Part shown: piece by piece, positions 26,447 to 34,682 of the stretch
Layout: each line of letters opens with the position of its first letter
Position numbering within the stretch: position 1 is the first letter of the stretch
Source of the DNA: Gammaproteobacteria bacterium 45_16_T64
Lineage (GTDB): Bacteria > Pseudomonadota > Gammaproteobacteria > Pseudomonadales > Ketobacteraceae
Assembly: GCA_002162955.1 (NCBI GenBank)
Contig: MABD01000034.1
Coordinates: forward strand, 1 to 64,000
Length of the DNA: 64,000 nucleotides
Direction: 5' to 3'
Program-made: the position numbers and the translations under genes
Notes under the pieces: model-generated
What the model was told of the DNA's origin: nothing
Seen by the model: only the letters and a program-made list of their open reading frames with translations
Database searches by the model: none

Positions 26447-27775
26447 ATGAAAAGTAGAATTCCTAACATGCTCTTTTTTTGTATTAGCATGACACTATCT
26501 CTCTATTCCAATGCTGATATAGAATTCGACAACAAATCCACCCAACACGTATTATCTGATGAATCCGTACCGCAATGGTATTACCTCAGTAGTAGCCTCA
26601 CAGATAAAGTACTACTTATCGAAGAAAATTCTGGCGAAACTCTCCAAATCCTAGACCGTTCTATTCCAGGACCCTTCGCTTCATTTATTGGTACGGATGG
26701 CGACTACTTTGTCGCAGCTCAAAATAGCGGAGAGGTATTGCGCTTCAACGGAAAAACAGGTGAATATATCAATGACATAATATATGCCGGTAGCGGTGGA
26801 CTAAGCAGACCAACTGCACCGGTTATTACGCCAGATGGTAAATATATTATCGTTGGCGATTTAGATCTAAATGGATACTATCGATATGATGGTCAGACTG
26901 GGGAGTTTATCGATATATTTGCAGAAGAAAATACCAGTCCCATTGACGGATCGTTTATGCCGCTTTTTTCACCTCATCCCGAATTCAGCGGGAAAATATT
27001 TTTCGCAAGCGGTTTCACCCACAGCATCCAGTATTATGATATAGAAACAAGAGCCTACGAGGGTGATTTCGTGGCTCCCGGTGTCGGAGGACTAGAGGTA
27101 CCCATCGGCATGAGTTTTGGACCCGATGGGCACCTTTATGTCGCCAGCTCTGGAACTAGCAGTGTAAAGCGCTATCACGGAAAAACTGGGGAATACATGG
27201 GCGACTTTGTGCCTACTGGAAGCGGTGGACTGGACGGGCCTCGAGCGATCGCTTTTGGAGGTCTAAACTCAGACCTCTATGTCGTCAGTAATGATTCAAA
27301 CTCGGTTCTTATCTACGACCGAATAACCGGTGAATATTTAAGAGAATCATCCGTAGGCGGAATAAGTGGATTCGAAGAGCCGAGAGGTCTGACATTTTCG
27401 GTAAGACCAAGTTTCTTCATATCGTCTTCACTGTCCCAAAAGACAAAGAAGAATTATGGGAAACATTGGTTCAAAGACTTTTGGCTCAGCTTACTCGGTT
27501 ATTCAAAAGTTGATGTCGAGTTCCTTTTAGCAGTAGATCTGATTGATGACAATCCTAAGATAGAACTTGTCTCTATCACAGCCAATAATAACAGAGACCC
27601 TAGGAAAGACATCAAAGGTGCTAAGTACGGAAAGCAGGATCAATCTTTTTGGCTTAGAACCATCAACCGAGGAGACTCGGACAAAATATACACCATTACT
27701 TATCGAGCAACGAATTATAGGGGGGGAACAATGCTTGCTACAACAACTCTAACGATCCCACCTTCAAATAAATGA
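26447..27775 (+). CDS. exported beta-propeller with Ig-like tail (paralogue 2)
   Basis: A 442-residue protein with a short signal peptide (about residues 1-24), about six propeller repeats with the same phrases as paralogue 1 (FGPDGHLYVASSGTSS, RYHGKTGEYMGDF) and a C-terminal domain with the same Ig-like text (KIYTITYRATNYRGGTML). Identity to paralogue 1 is obvious by eye across the length, except for a Lys-rich insertion near residue 330. It lies between the tautomerase and the YdhR-like gene on the plus strand. Function unknown; propellers of this type bind or scaffold small molecules or partners in the periplasm or outside. Confidence 0.8.
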   Translation: MKSRIPNMLFFCISMTLSLYSNADIEFDNKSTQHVLSDESVPQWYYLSSSLTDKVLLIEENSGETLQILDRSIPGPFASFIGTDGDYFVAAQNSGEVLRFNGKTGEYINDIIYAGSGGLSRPTAPVITPDGKYIIVGDLDLNGYYRYDGQTGEFIDIFAEENTSPIDGSFMPLFSPHPEFSGKIFFASGFTHSIQYYDIETRAYEGDFVAPGVGGLEVPIGMSFGPDGHLYVASSGTSSVKRYHGKTGEYMGDFVPTGSGGLDGPRAIAFGGLNSDLYVVSNDSNSVLIYDRITGEYLRESSVGGISGFEEPRGLTFSVRPSFFISSSLSQKTKKNYGKHWFKDFWLSLLGYSKVDVEFLLAVDLIDDNPKIELVSITANNNRDPRKDIKGAKYGKQDQSFWLRTINRGDSDKIYTITYRATNYRGGTMLATTTLTIPPSNK

Positions 27776-27809
27776 TCACATCTCCAAAATATGACATGGA
27801 CACTATATT

Positions 27810-28580
27810 ATGAAAACCAATAGTAATTACCCAAACGAAAGTAGCGGTGTTACCTCAATTAGCCGAAAATTAAGGGGAGTTATAGCACCTCTTGCGGTGG
27901 CCTGCATTTCACCACTACTTACGATATCGGAAGTAAATGCCAAAGCTAACAATACTAAAGCATTCGTTTATACAGAGGTACAAACATCCGTACCCTTCAA
28001 TAAAGTCCCTTGGGAACTGCGTAACCCCGTTATATCTTCTCAACCAGGCTTTCAATACAAAACGTGGCTATCAGGCCTTGGCAACCATTCAGTTGGGGGT
28101 ATCTACGCCTTTGATACTATTGAAAACGCCCAAAAATATGTGAATGATTTCTTCCCAAATCAGGCGAAGAAACAAGGTGTAGCGCATACAACACGTATAT
28201 TTGATGCCGTAATTGTTGAAGATGCCAGTCGAGATATGGGGTCGGTAGATTTTGGAGGTGATATTTCCAAAGCTCCAAATGCCTTCGTTTACACAGAGAT
28301 CCAAGTCCATCAACCCTTTGAAAACGTCGCATGGCAACAGAGAAACCCTATTCTAAAGAAGCAACCCGGACTGCTCTCTAAAACATGGCTCAGTGGATAC
28401 AAGACAAATACCATTGGCGGCATATATGCATTCGACACAATCGAAAATGCGAAATCGTTTGCGCTGGAGTCATTCCCTAAAGCAGCCAAAGAACTAAAGG
28501 CAGCGTTTTACACTCGTGTATTTGATGGGAAAATTGTAAAAGATGCGAGCCGTGGTATGCGCTCACCTTATTTTGAATAG
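27810..28580 (+). CDS. exported tandem YdhR-like (ABM-fold) protein
   Basis: A 256-residue protein with a signal peptide (about residues 1-45, ending VNAK) and two near-identical domains of about 100 residues. Each reads AFVYTE ... WLSG ... GGIYAFDTIENA ... TRIFD, the pattern of YdhR-type putative monooxygenases with a dimeric alpha/beta-barrel fold; the fused pair would replace the dimer. Whether it is an enzyme, and the export of this normally cytoplasmic fold, are open. It follows the propeller gene by 34 bases and is probably co-transcribed with it. Confidence 0.7.
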   Translation: MKTNSNYPNESSGVTSISRKLRGVIAPLAVACISPLLTISEVNAKANNTKAFVYTEVQTSVPFNKVPWELRNPVISSQPGFQYKTWLSGLGNHSVGGIYAFDTIENAQKYVNDFFPNQAKKQGVAHTTRIFDAVIVEDASRDMGSVDFGGDISKAPNAFVYTEIQVHQPFENVAWQQRNPILKKQPGLLSKTWLSGYKTNTIGGIYAFDTIENAKSFALESFPKAAKELKAAFYTRVFDGKIVKDASRGMRSPYFE

Positions 28581-28616
28581 TTGACGTCTAATAGCGATAA
28601 TACGTAGAGTGAAATT

Positions 28617-28650
28617 AGACCTTATCCATACACCAATGAATAAGGTCTGA
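28617..28650. terminator. stem-loop between convergent genes
   Basis: AGACCTTAT and ATAAGGTCT form a 9-bp stem, extended by a second CAT/ATG pairing, between the YdhR-like gene and the YncE-like gene. U-tract is weak on both strands, so termination is only likely. Confidence 0.5.
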
Positions 28651-28666
28651 TCGACCAAGTTCTCTG

Positions 28667-29863
28667 TTATTGGTTTGCTACTCTGATAGATCCAGGTGGC
28701 CCAGGTAACTTAATGTCCTTAACCCTGGTAACTTCCCCATCAGCATTCAAGCTAACAATAGACAAAGATTCACTTGCGAAATTTCCCACATAGATATGTG
28801 TATTATCTTCAGAAAAAGCGACACCCTCTGGAAAACTCCCCACATCGATTGTTGATATGACAGACGCCTGTGCTCCGTCTAAACGAAGTACACTGAAACG
28901 CCCCACTTCCTTTCTATACCATGCGTCCTTAGGCACAGCAAAACTTCCAGACAACAACGAAACTGCAGCGAATTTTCCATTTGGGCTTATCGCTACACCT
29001 TCTGGAGCATCACCAACCGATAGGTGTTGAATCACTCTTGGTGGTGAAACCGAGATATCCAATATGCTAACGGTATCTGTATTTCCATCAGATGCACTCT
29101 TATATCCAATATTTGTTACTACGGCCCGGCTACCGTCTTGAGATAGAGTAATCGCCCAAGGGTATAGACCAACAGGAATATCGTTGCCCTCGTAACTGAC
29201 TTTTCCGGATTCTTCGATTTTTAATACAGCGATCTTATGCTCTTTATTCTTTACAGCGAAAGCACTCCGACCATCAGGGGATATCGCAACAGCAGTAACC
29301 CCACCGCCAACATTGATAGTATCCACTACCGCTACTGACGTACCATCGATACTCAACACCGACACGGTTGAGTCGTTTCTATTTGCTACCACCGCAAATT
29401 TTCCGGCTCCATCTATCGAAATCCCAGAAGGCATAGATCCAACACCAACCTTTCCGATCACACGCAAAGGCCTAAGACTGAGGTCCACAACAGAAATGAA
29501 ATTCGAGGGCTTCATTTTAAAACCAGTCGCACTGCTCTCATCAGATTCTGTCGCCACAGCATTCGCAATTAGCGCCAGTTTTTGATTAGGGGTAATAGCG
29601 ATATTCGTAGGAGGGCCAATTATGGAGTTATCCACCACAACAGAACCTATAAGCTCAGGGGTACCCGGTTTTTCAAGGTCATAAAATATTACGCTATCAT
29701 TTCCAGGCTCCAACCACTGATAGGATTCTGTATCCTCACTATAAGAAAATTTATTATCAATACCGATAGCCATTAATTGTCCAGTAGCGAACGTCTCCTT
29801 TCCCGGCAGTAGCGCTAGCACAAAGATCGCCATTGTTGGCAGAGACATTAAGTTTCTATTCAT
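28667..29863 (-). CDS. exported YncE-like beta-propeller
   Basis: A 398-residue exported protein. Signal peptide at about residues 1-27, then seven YVTN/YncE-type repeats (phrases such as GVAISPNGKFAAVS, VSVLSIDG, VGSMPSGISIDG). These propellers are usually periplasmic and non-catalytic, or part of redox chains. It is the last gene of the long minus-strand unit and ends opposite the YdhR-like gene. The family is confident, the function is not known. Confidence 0.85.
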   Translation of the reverse strand: MNRNLMSLPTMAIFVLALLPGKETFATGQLMAIGIDNKFSYSEDTESYQWLEPGNDSVIFYDLEKPGTPELIGSVVVDNSIIGPPTNIAITPNQKLALIANAVATESDESSATGFKMKPSNFISVVDLSLRPLRVIGKVGVGSMPSGISIDGAGKFAVVANRNDSTVSVLSIDGTSVAVVDTINVGGGVTAVAISPDGRSAFAVKNKEHKIAVLKIEESGKVSYEGNDIPVGLYPWAITLSQDGSRAVVTNIGYKSASDGNTDTVSILDISVSPPRVIQHLSVGDAPEGVAISPNGKFAAVSLLSGSFAVPKDAWYRKEVGRFSVLRLDGAQASVISTIDVGSFPEGVAFSEDNTHIYVGNFASESLSIVSLNADGEVTRVKDIKLPGPPGSIRVANQ

Positions 29864-29916
29864 TTGTCATTCCTTTTTTTAGTAGTCTATGTGTATTATT
29901 ATCTGTAAGTAAACTA

Positions 29917-30972
29917 TTAGGGCGTTACTGATCCAATTTTAAGTATCCTCGCTATTTGATTATGTGTCTCAACATTCTCCTTTGTGGAACGTATAAGTTT
30001 ATTCAACCTTGTGTAAACAACATAAATTTCGCTATCCTTAATGACTGTTGTTGTGGGGTATACATCATCCAACTTACGTACTTCCATGACTTCAGCAGTA
30101 TCCCAGTCGTTTATCGAACGCAGTAGATAGACCGAATTTGATTTTGTACCCGATGCACTATTAGCAACTACCAATACCTGCTCATTATCAACCAATAGAA
30201 GTCCATCGCCTCCCGCCATTTTCTTTGGAATATCTACCAGGGAAATATTATTCGGTGACGCCAACGATATTCGAAATATTGATCCATCACTTTTCTTTAC
30301 CACCAAGAGATAACCATCAGGATGGTATACAATGCCATTAAGATTAATCCCCTCACCTTCGAACCTCTGGCTTCTAGAAAACACACTGGACTTTCCGTTC
30401 ACGTCGACTTTGTATATAACTGGCGATAGACTATCCGTTACGTATACATTTCCTTCATTGTCTACCGCAACGCCATTTGCAAGATGGCTCTCCGCCGGCA
30501 TGAGCGAACCAAGATCTATGTAGTCAATCGTTTTCCCTGTATCTAGATCATAGACCCCCAATGCAGCAAGATTTTTCACCCCGCTTGAACTGGAACGCAA
30601 ACTGACTCCAAGATCTGAATTAGCAGCGTAGATACGGCCTCTTTTGTTATCAATTGCTATCCCCAATACAGATCTAAGACGTTTGTCATTTACCAATATT
30701 CGACTTTCTCCGTTGTCATTGACCTCATATATCATCCCATCTCTAAAGGATCCTACGATAAACCGTCCATTTTTTCTGTTGAACGATATGGACTCAGGAT
30801 AAATAGACGCCTTGTCAAAGAGAATCGGTATATTACTTTCCCCGATATCTACAGAAACGGCCCATGCTTGTGAAATAGAGTTTCCTACAACATATAAGAA
30901 CAAAAATATAATTCGAATACTATGTTGTATAAGCTGGTCCCACGCACCTAACATCGTATTTATTGTAAACAT
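29917..30972 (-). CDS. exported SMP-30/gluconolactonase-like beta-propeller
   Basis: A 351-residue protein with an N-terminal hydrophobic signal (about residues 15-38, ending AWAV) and six repeats of the SMP-30/NHL kind (VAVDNEGNVYVTDSLSPVIYKV, IAIDNKRGRIYAANS). Some relatives are lactonases that use a metal held by Glu, Asn and Asp on the propeller axis; I cannot place those residues with confidence. Its start overlaps the end of the aldolase gene by 13 bases, so the two are translationally coupled. Confidence 0.75.
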   Translation of the reverse strand: MFTINTMLGAWDQLIQHSIRIIFLFLYVVGNSISQAWAVSVDIGESNIPILFDKASIYPESISFNRKNGRFIVGSFRDGMIYEVNDNGESRILVNDKRLRSVLGIAIDNKRGRIYAANSDLGVSLRSSSSGVKNLAALGVYDLDTGKTIDYIDLGSLMPAESHLANGVAVDNEGNVYVTDSLSPVIYKVDVNGKSSVFSRSQRFEGEGINLNGIVYHPDGYLLVVKKSDGSIFRISLASPNNISLVDIPKKMAGGDGLLLVDNEQVLVVANSASGTKSNSVYLLRSINDWDTAEVMEVRKLDDVYPTTTVIKDSEIYVVYTRLNKLIRSTKENVETHNQIARILKIGSVTP

Positions 30973-31757
30973 AGCTCGCTATCCCTCAGTATTTTTCGCG
31001 CATGATAAGAGAAAGTTGCGTATATTCTCGCATCCAATCGTAACCACTGTTTCGCTTCCATACCGAGATCAAAACGAATTTTCTGAATTTTGCCTGCTCC
31101 TAATGCCAACAGTTGTAGCTTCGCAGCCTTCTCTACACTTAGCGCCAGATAGAATGCTTCTTCTACATCTTTCCCTACGGTGACCAATCCGTGGTGGGAC
31201 AGCAGAAGAGCGCTCTTTTCCCCCAGAGCCTGAGAAATAATCAAGCCTTCTGAATTTCCTAGAGGCACCCCAGGCCAGTTACGCAGATGCGCAACATCAT
31301 CATATACGGCACAACAATCTGTATGTGCAATTTCTAAGGGCACACCTAACATAGATAATGCCGAAATATGTTGCGCATGCGTATGTAAAATACATGCCAC
31401 ATCGGGCCGTGTATTATAGATCCAACTATGGAACCTATTCGCAGGATTTGGAAGTCCCGTACCTTCAATCACCTGTAAGTCGCTATCTACCGTCAATAGG
31501 TTAGAAACACTAATTTCATCAAAACCCAATCCCAATGCTTGAGTTATATATACATTATCTTTTACTCGTGCGGTAATCTGCCCTGACAAACCAGAATCAT
31601 GGCCCGCATTAAATAACATCCGACACGCTAATGCGACCTTTTGCTTTGTGTTCCATCTATCGGCCTTTAGTAAGCGACTAATTTTATCCATCTCGATTTT
31701 TCTGATGACATCTTCACCAATTTCTTTTGATTCAAACATATATTTCACAACACCCAC
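30960..31757 (-). CDS. class II aldolase/adducin-family protein
   Basis: A 265-residue cytoplasmic protein of the class II aldolase fold. Zinc ligands are visible: HTHAQH (about residue 128) and SHHGL (about residue 190), with a Glu/Asp near the first block. Relatives cleave or form C-C bonds in hydroxy-keto compounds (fuculose-phosphate aldolase, HMG aldolases) or act as decarboxylases. The start is a GTG at 31757; an in-frame ATG at 31739 is an alternative. It sits between the MFS gene and an overlapping propeller gene. Confidence 0.85.
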   Translation of the reverse strand: MGVVKYMFESKEIGEDVIRKIEMDKISRLLKADRWNTKQKVALACRMLFNAGHDSGLSGQITARVKDNVYITQALGLGFDEISVSNLLTVDSDLQVIEGTGLPNPANRFHSWIYNTRPDVACILHTHAQHISALSMLGVPLEIAHTDCCAVYDDVAHLRNWPGVPLGNSEGLIISQALGEKSALLLSHHGLVTVGKDVEEAFYLALSVEKAAKLQLLALGAGKIQKIRFDLGMEAKQWLRLDARIYATFSYHARKILRDSELCLQ

Positions 31758-31773
31758 TATTAGATACGCACAA

Positions 31774-32937
31774 TCATGCTATAAGATTATTACGACTGGC
31801 CTTTGTTCTGAGACCTACGATATATCCACAAACCACTAATGCTACGGAAACGATGCCATACAGAACGATGGCCTGAGATACTCCAACAACATCGCCTAGA
31901 TATCCAATCCCTACACAGGGTAATCCAAGCCCCAGATATCCAAAGATCAGATACCCTGATACTGCTCTTGATGTCAGTACACTTTCCGTGTCCATAACCA
32001 ATCTTAATCCACCCACATAAACGAATCCCAACCCGCTCGCACCTGTTAAACCTGCAGATAAAAGAATTATTGGTATAGAAGATAGGTAAATACCCACCAC
32101 CAACAAAACATAAGCTATTACGGCGATACACAACCCCGTCCTTAACGCCCAGTCTGAGGTTCTATTTCTACATAAAGGTTGAAAAAATGCCCCTGTCGCA
32201 ACTGCCAAAAAGACAACAATCCCAGCGGAATCGTCAAAATCAAGATCTCCTAAAAGAGAAGGGACAATTGAAATAACCACGCCAACTAACGACCATGCTA
32301 AGAATATTGAGCAGCAAAATTTCCAACTTTTTGATGTTATAACTGGAAGGCGTACCATTGCCCCTACCCCTCTAACATCATCTCTGTTGATTTTCATTGC
32401 CATCAATATACAGATAAGATTCAGGATGGATATCATGTAATACGACATGGGAACCCTCCAATTTAGCAAACTCATAGAAAAACAAGTCATTATCGCGCCA
32501 CTACCTAACCCAAGTGAGACTAAGATGCCGTGAATATTGGCCGCTCTATTTACGTCATCTATATATTCTGACAAACATGCCGCACTCGCGCCGAGCACTA
32601 TGGCAACCGATATGCCCTGGAGCAAGCGCACCAAGAATAGTATTTCTACGCTACCATATACGGAGATCAATGCATTCGAGAACAACGAAATCAACAACGC
32701 GATAATAATCGATATTTTTCTCCCAATTCGATCCGAAATCCCTCCAAATACGATCAGAACTGGTATTAGCCCCATAACGTATACAGAAAAAACAAGTGCA
32801 ATAAAACCATTCCCATAACCACCCTCAACAGCATATTTCGGGTATAGGGGTATCTGAATATTCGCGGAAAGTGTGATGACGAAAAGAGAAACCGCTATTA
32901 CACACACATCGTACGTGTTTCTGGTCTTCGCGTTCAT
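31774..32937 (-). CDS. MFS transporter
   Basis: A 387-residue inner-membrane protein with about 12 membrane helices and the MFS loop motif GGISDRIGRK between helices 2 and 3. It overlaps the ligase gene by four bases. Drug/H+ antiporter-like MFS proteins of this length usually export small molecules, but uptake is equally possible; in this operon it probably moves the pathway substrate or product (inference). Confidence 0.88.
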   Translation of the reverse strand: MNAKTRNTYDVCVIAVSLFVITLSANIQIPLYPKYAVEGGYGNGFIALVFSVYVMGLIPVLIVFGGISDRIGRKISIIIALLISLFSNALISVYGSVEILFLVRLLQGISVAIVLGASAACLSEYIDDVNRAANIHGILVSLGLGSGAIMTCFSMSLLNWRVPMSYYMISILNLICILMAMKINRDDVRGVGAMVRLPVITSKSWKFCCSIFLAWSLVGVVISIVPSLLGDLDFDDSAGIVVFLAVATGAFFQPLCRNRTSDWALRTGLCIAVIAYVLLVVGIYLSSIPIILLSAGLTGASGLGFVYVGGLRLVMDTESVLTSRAVSGYLIFGYLGLGLPCVGIGYLGDVVGVSQAIVLYGIVSVALVVCGYIVGLRTKASRNNLIA

Positions 32938-34598
32938 GTCACTTCCTCTACCCCCCTATCAACGAATTCTTCAGCCAACATCGATGCGTATTTGTTTGAA
33001 TAGATATCTTTGAGTTCGTTCTTCTTTATCTTTCCTGTCGCGGTTTTAGGGATATCATATTCAACGAAATATTTTGGTATTTTATATCCGGGAAAAATCG
33101 GACCACACGAATTCTTAATAGCGCTAGCATCAAGATTACTGCCTTTATCCAATTCGTAGAACGCTACTAATGTTTGATCTTCAGCATCATCGGTCAATGA
33201 CACTCCAATCACCGCCACATCAGAAATTCCCGATATTCCGTTAATACCATTTTCTATTTCTATTGAAGAAATATTCTCCCATCCATAGTCAGTCGTAACA
33301 TGAATAATGTCCTTTATTCTATCCTTGATTTGTATATAGCCATCGTCATGTCGAACGGCAATATCACCACTATGAAACCAACCATTTCGAAAACTGTCCG
33401 CAGTCGCAGCTGCGTTATCAAAATACTCTTTTGCGACCGTATTTCCTGAGACAATAATCTCACCCATAGTGTTACCATCCCATGGTACATCGCTCCCATC
33501 GCTATCCACCACCCGAAGACCATAACCTGCATGAATGGCAGGCACACCTTGACGAAGACAGTTCTCAGACCAATTTTTTACATCCAACTCTTTCCAATGT
33601 TCTTGTTTTTCGCAAACAACAAATGGGCCACAGGTTTCATTTAGACCATACTGATGTATCAGCTCAATTCCTAGCGCCAACAGTTTTTGTACTAAGTCAG
33701 AAGTGGGGGCAGCGCCTCCCGTTAACACAGTCAAATTTTGTAGGTGTAGAGTCTCTTCCTTAGATTCGGCAATACTCTTAATTAGTCGTGGAGAACCCGC
33801 CAAATGACTAATCCTATGTCGCATCAGTTCCTGTAATATATCGGAACTGTCTAGATTATTTCCATTATTGGTAATATATTGTGTGGCCCCCACAACAGGA
33901 ACCGCCCACATATGACCCCACCCGTTAACATGGAACATGGGAAGCGACCAATAATAGCGAGATTCTGATCGTAGGCTCAACATCAAGACTTGCCCCATCG
34001 CATGTAAATATGCTGCTCTATGGGTATAGATGACTCCCTTTGGCTGCCCTGTAGTGCCCGACGTAAAGTTCATCGCAATGGGATCATTCTCCGAGCGTAG
34101 GCACACATCAAGAGGGGTGTCATCCTTATAGTTTTCTATATCTTCTTCAACGCATATCATGTCACTGTCATCACCGTTTTTCCCGTCGATAACTAGTACA
34201 ACCACATCGCTACGTATGCTGTCGATCATATTCCTATTTCTAGTGAATAGAATATTGCTAATAAGAAGTATTTTTATTTTTGCGAATAATAGTTGCTTAA
34301 GTAGATCGTTCTCACTCAGCCACGGATTAAGCGATACGATAACGCCCCCAGCACCGGGAATAGCGAAGTGCGCCTCAATTCCTTGGGCGCTATTCTGTGT
34401 CAGTAAACCGACATGATCTCCATAATGTAAATCAAGACAACGAAGCATATCGGCAAATTTTCTCGACCTCGATAACAATGTAGCGTACGTTATTTTCTTA
34501 CCGTTTGAATCGATGGCTATCTTATTCGGAAATGCTAACCCACTTCTCTCAAGAAACGAAGTTGGCGTGAGATTAACGAATGAATGCGTGTTCTTCAT
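32934..34598 (-). CDS. AMP-dependent acyl-CoA synthetase/ligase
   Basis: A 554-residue adenylate-forming enzyme. Core motifs: TSGTTGQPKG (A3, about residue 184), YGLNETCGP (A5), HSGDIAV (A7), IKDRIKDII (A8) and the catalytic Lys in TATGKIKK (A10). It resembles medium/long-chain or aryl acid:CoA ligases, which activate a carboxylic acid with ATP and load CoA. No carrier domain is fused. It overlaps the MFS gene by four bases. The acid is unknown; aromatic or fatty acid are both possible. Confidence 0.9.
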   Translation of the reverse strand: MKNTHSFVNLTPTSFLERSGLAFPNKIAIDSNGKKITYATLLSRSRKFADMLRCLDLHYGDHVGLLTQNSAQGIEAHFAIPGAGGVIVSLNPWLSENDLLKQLLFAKIKILLISNILFTRNRNMIDSIRSDVVVLVIDGKNGDDSDMICVEEDIENYKDDTPLDVCLRSENDPIAMNFTSGTTGQPKGVIYTHRAAYLHAMGQVLMLSLRSESRYYWSLPMFHVNGWGHMWAVPVVGATQYITNNGNNLDSSDILQELMRHRISHLAGSPRLIKSIAESKEETLHLQNLTVLTGGAAPTSDLVQKLLALGIELIHQYGLNETCGPFVVCEKQEHWKELDVKNWSENCLRQGVPAIHAGYGLRVVDSDGSDVPWDGNTMGEIIVSGNTVAKEYFDNAAATADSFRNGWFHSGDIAVRHDDGYIQIKDRIKDIIHVTTDYGWENISSIEIENGINGISGISDVAVIGVSLTDDAEDQTLVAFYELDKGSNLDASAIKNSCGPIFPGYKIPKYFVEYDIPKTATGKIKKNELKDIYSNKYASMLAEEFVDRGVEEVT

Positions 34599-34603
34599 TT
34601 AGA

Positions 34604-34633
34604 TTCTCTATAGATTTTTAAAGTCATAGAGAA
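34604..34633. repeat. intercistronic stem-loop
   Basis: TTCTCTAT (34604-34611) and ATAGAGAA (34626-34633) form an 8-bp perfect stem between the cytochrome-fusion gene and the ligase gene. Confidence 0.55.
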
Positions 34634-34682
34634 GAATAGCGTCCAAGAAGTGAACTAGAGACTACTCCTCTCTATTATCCAG

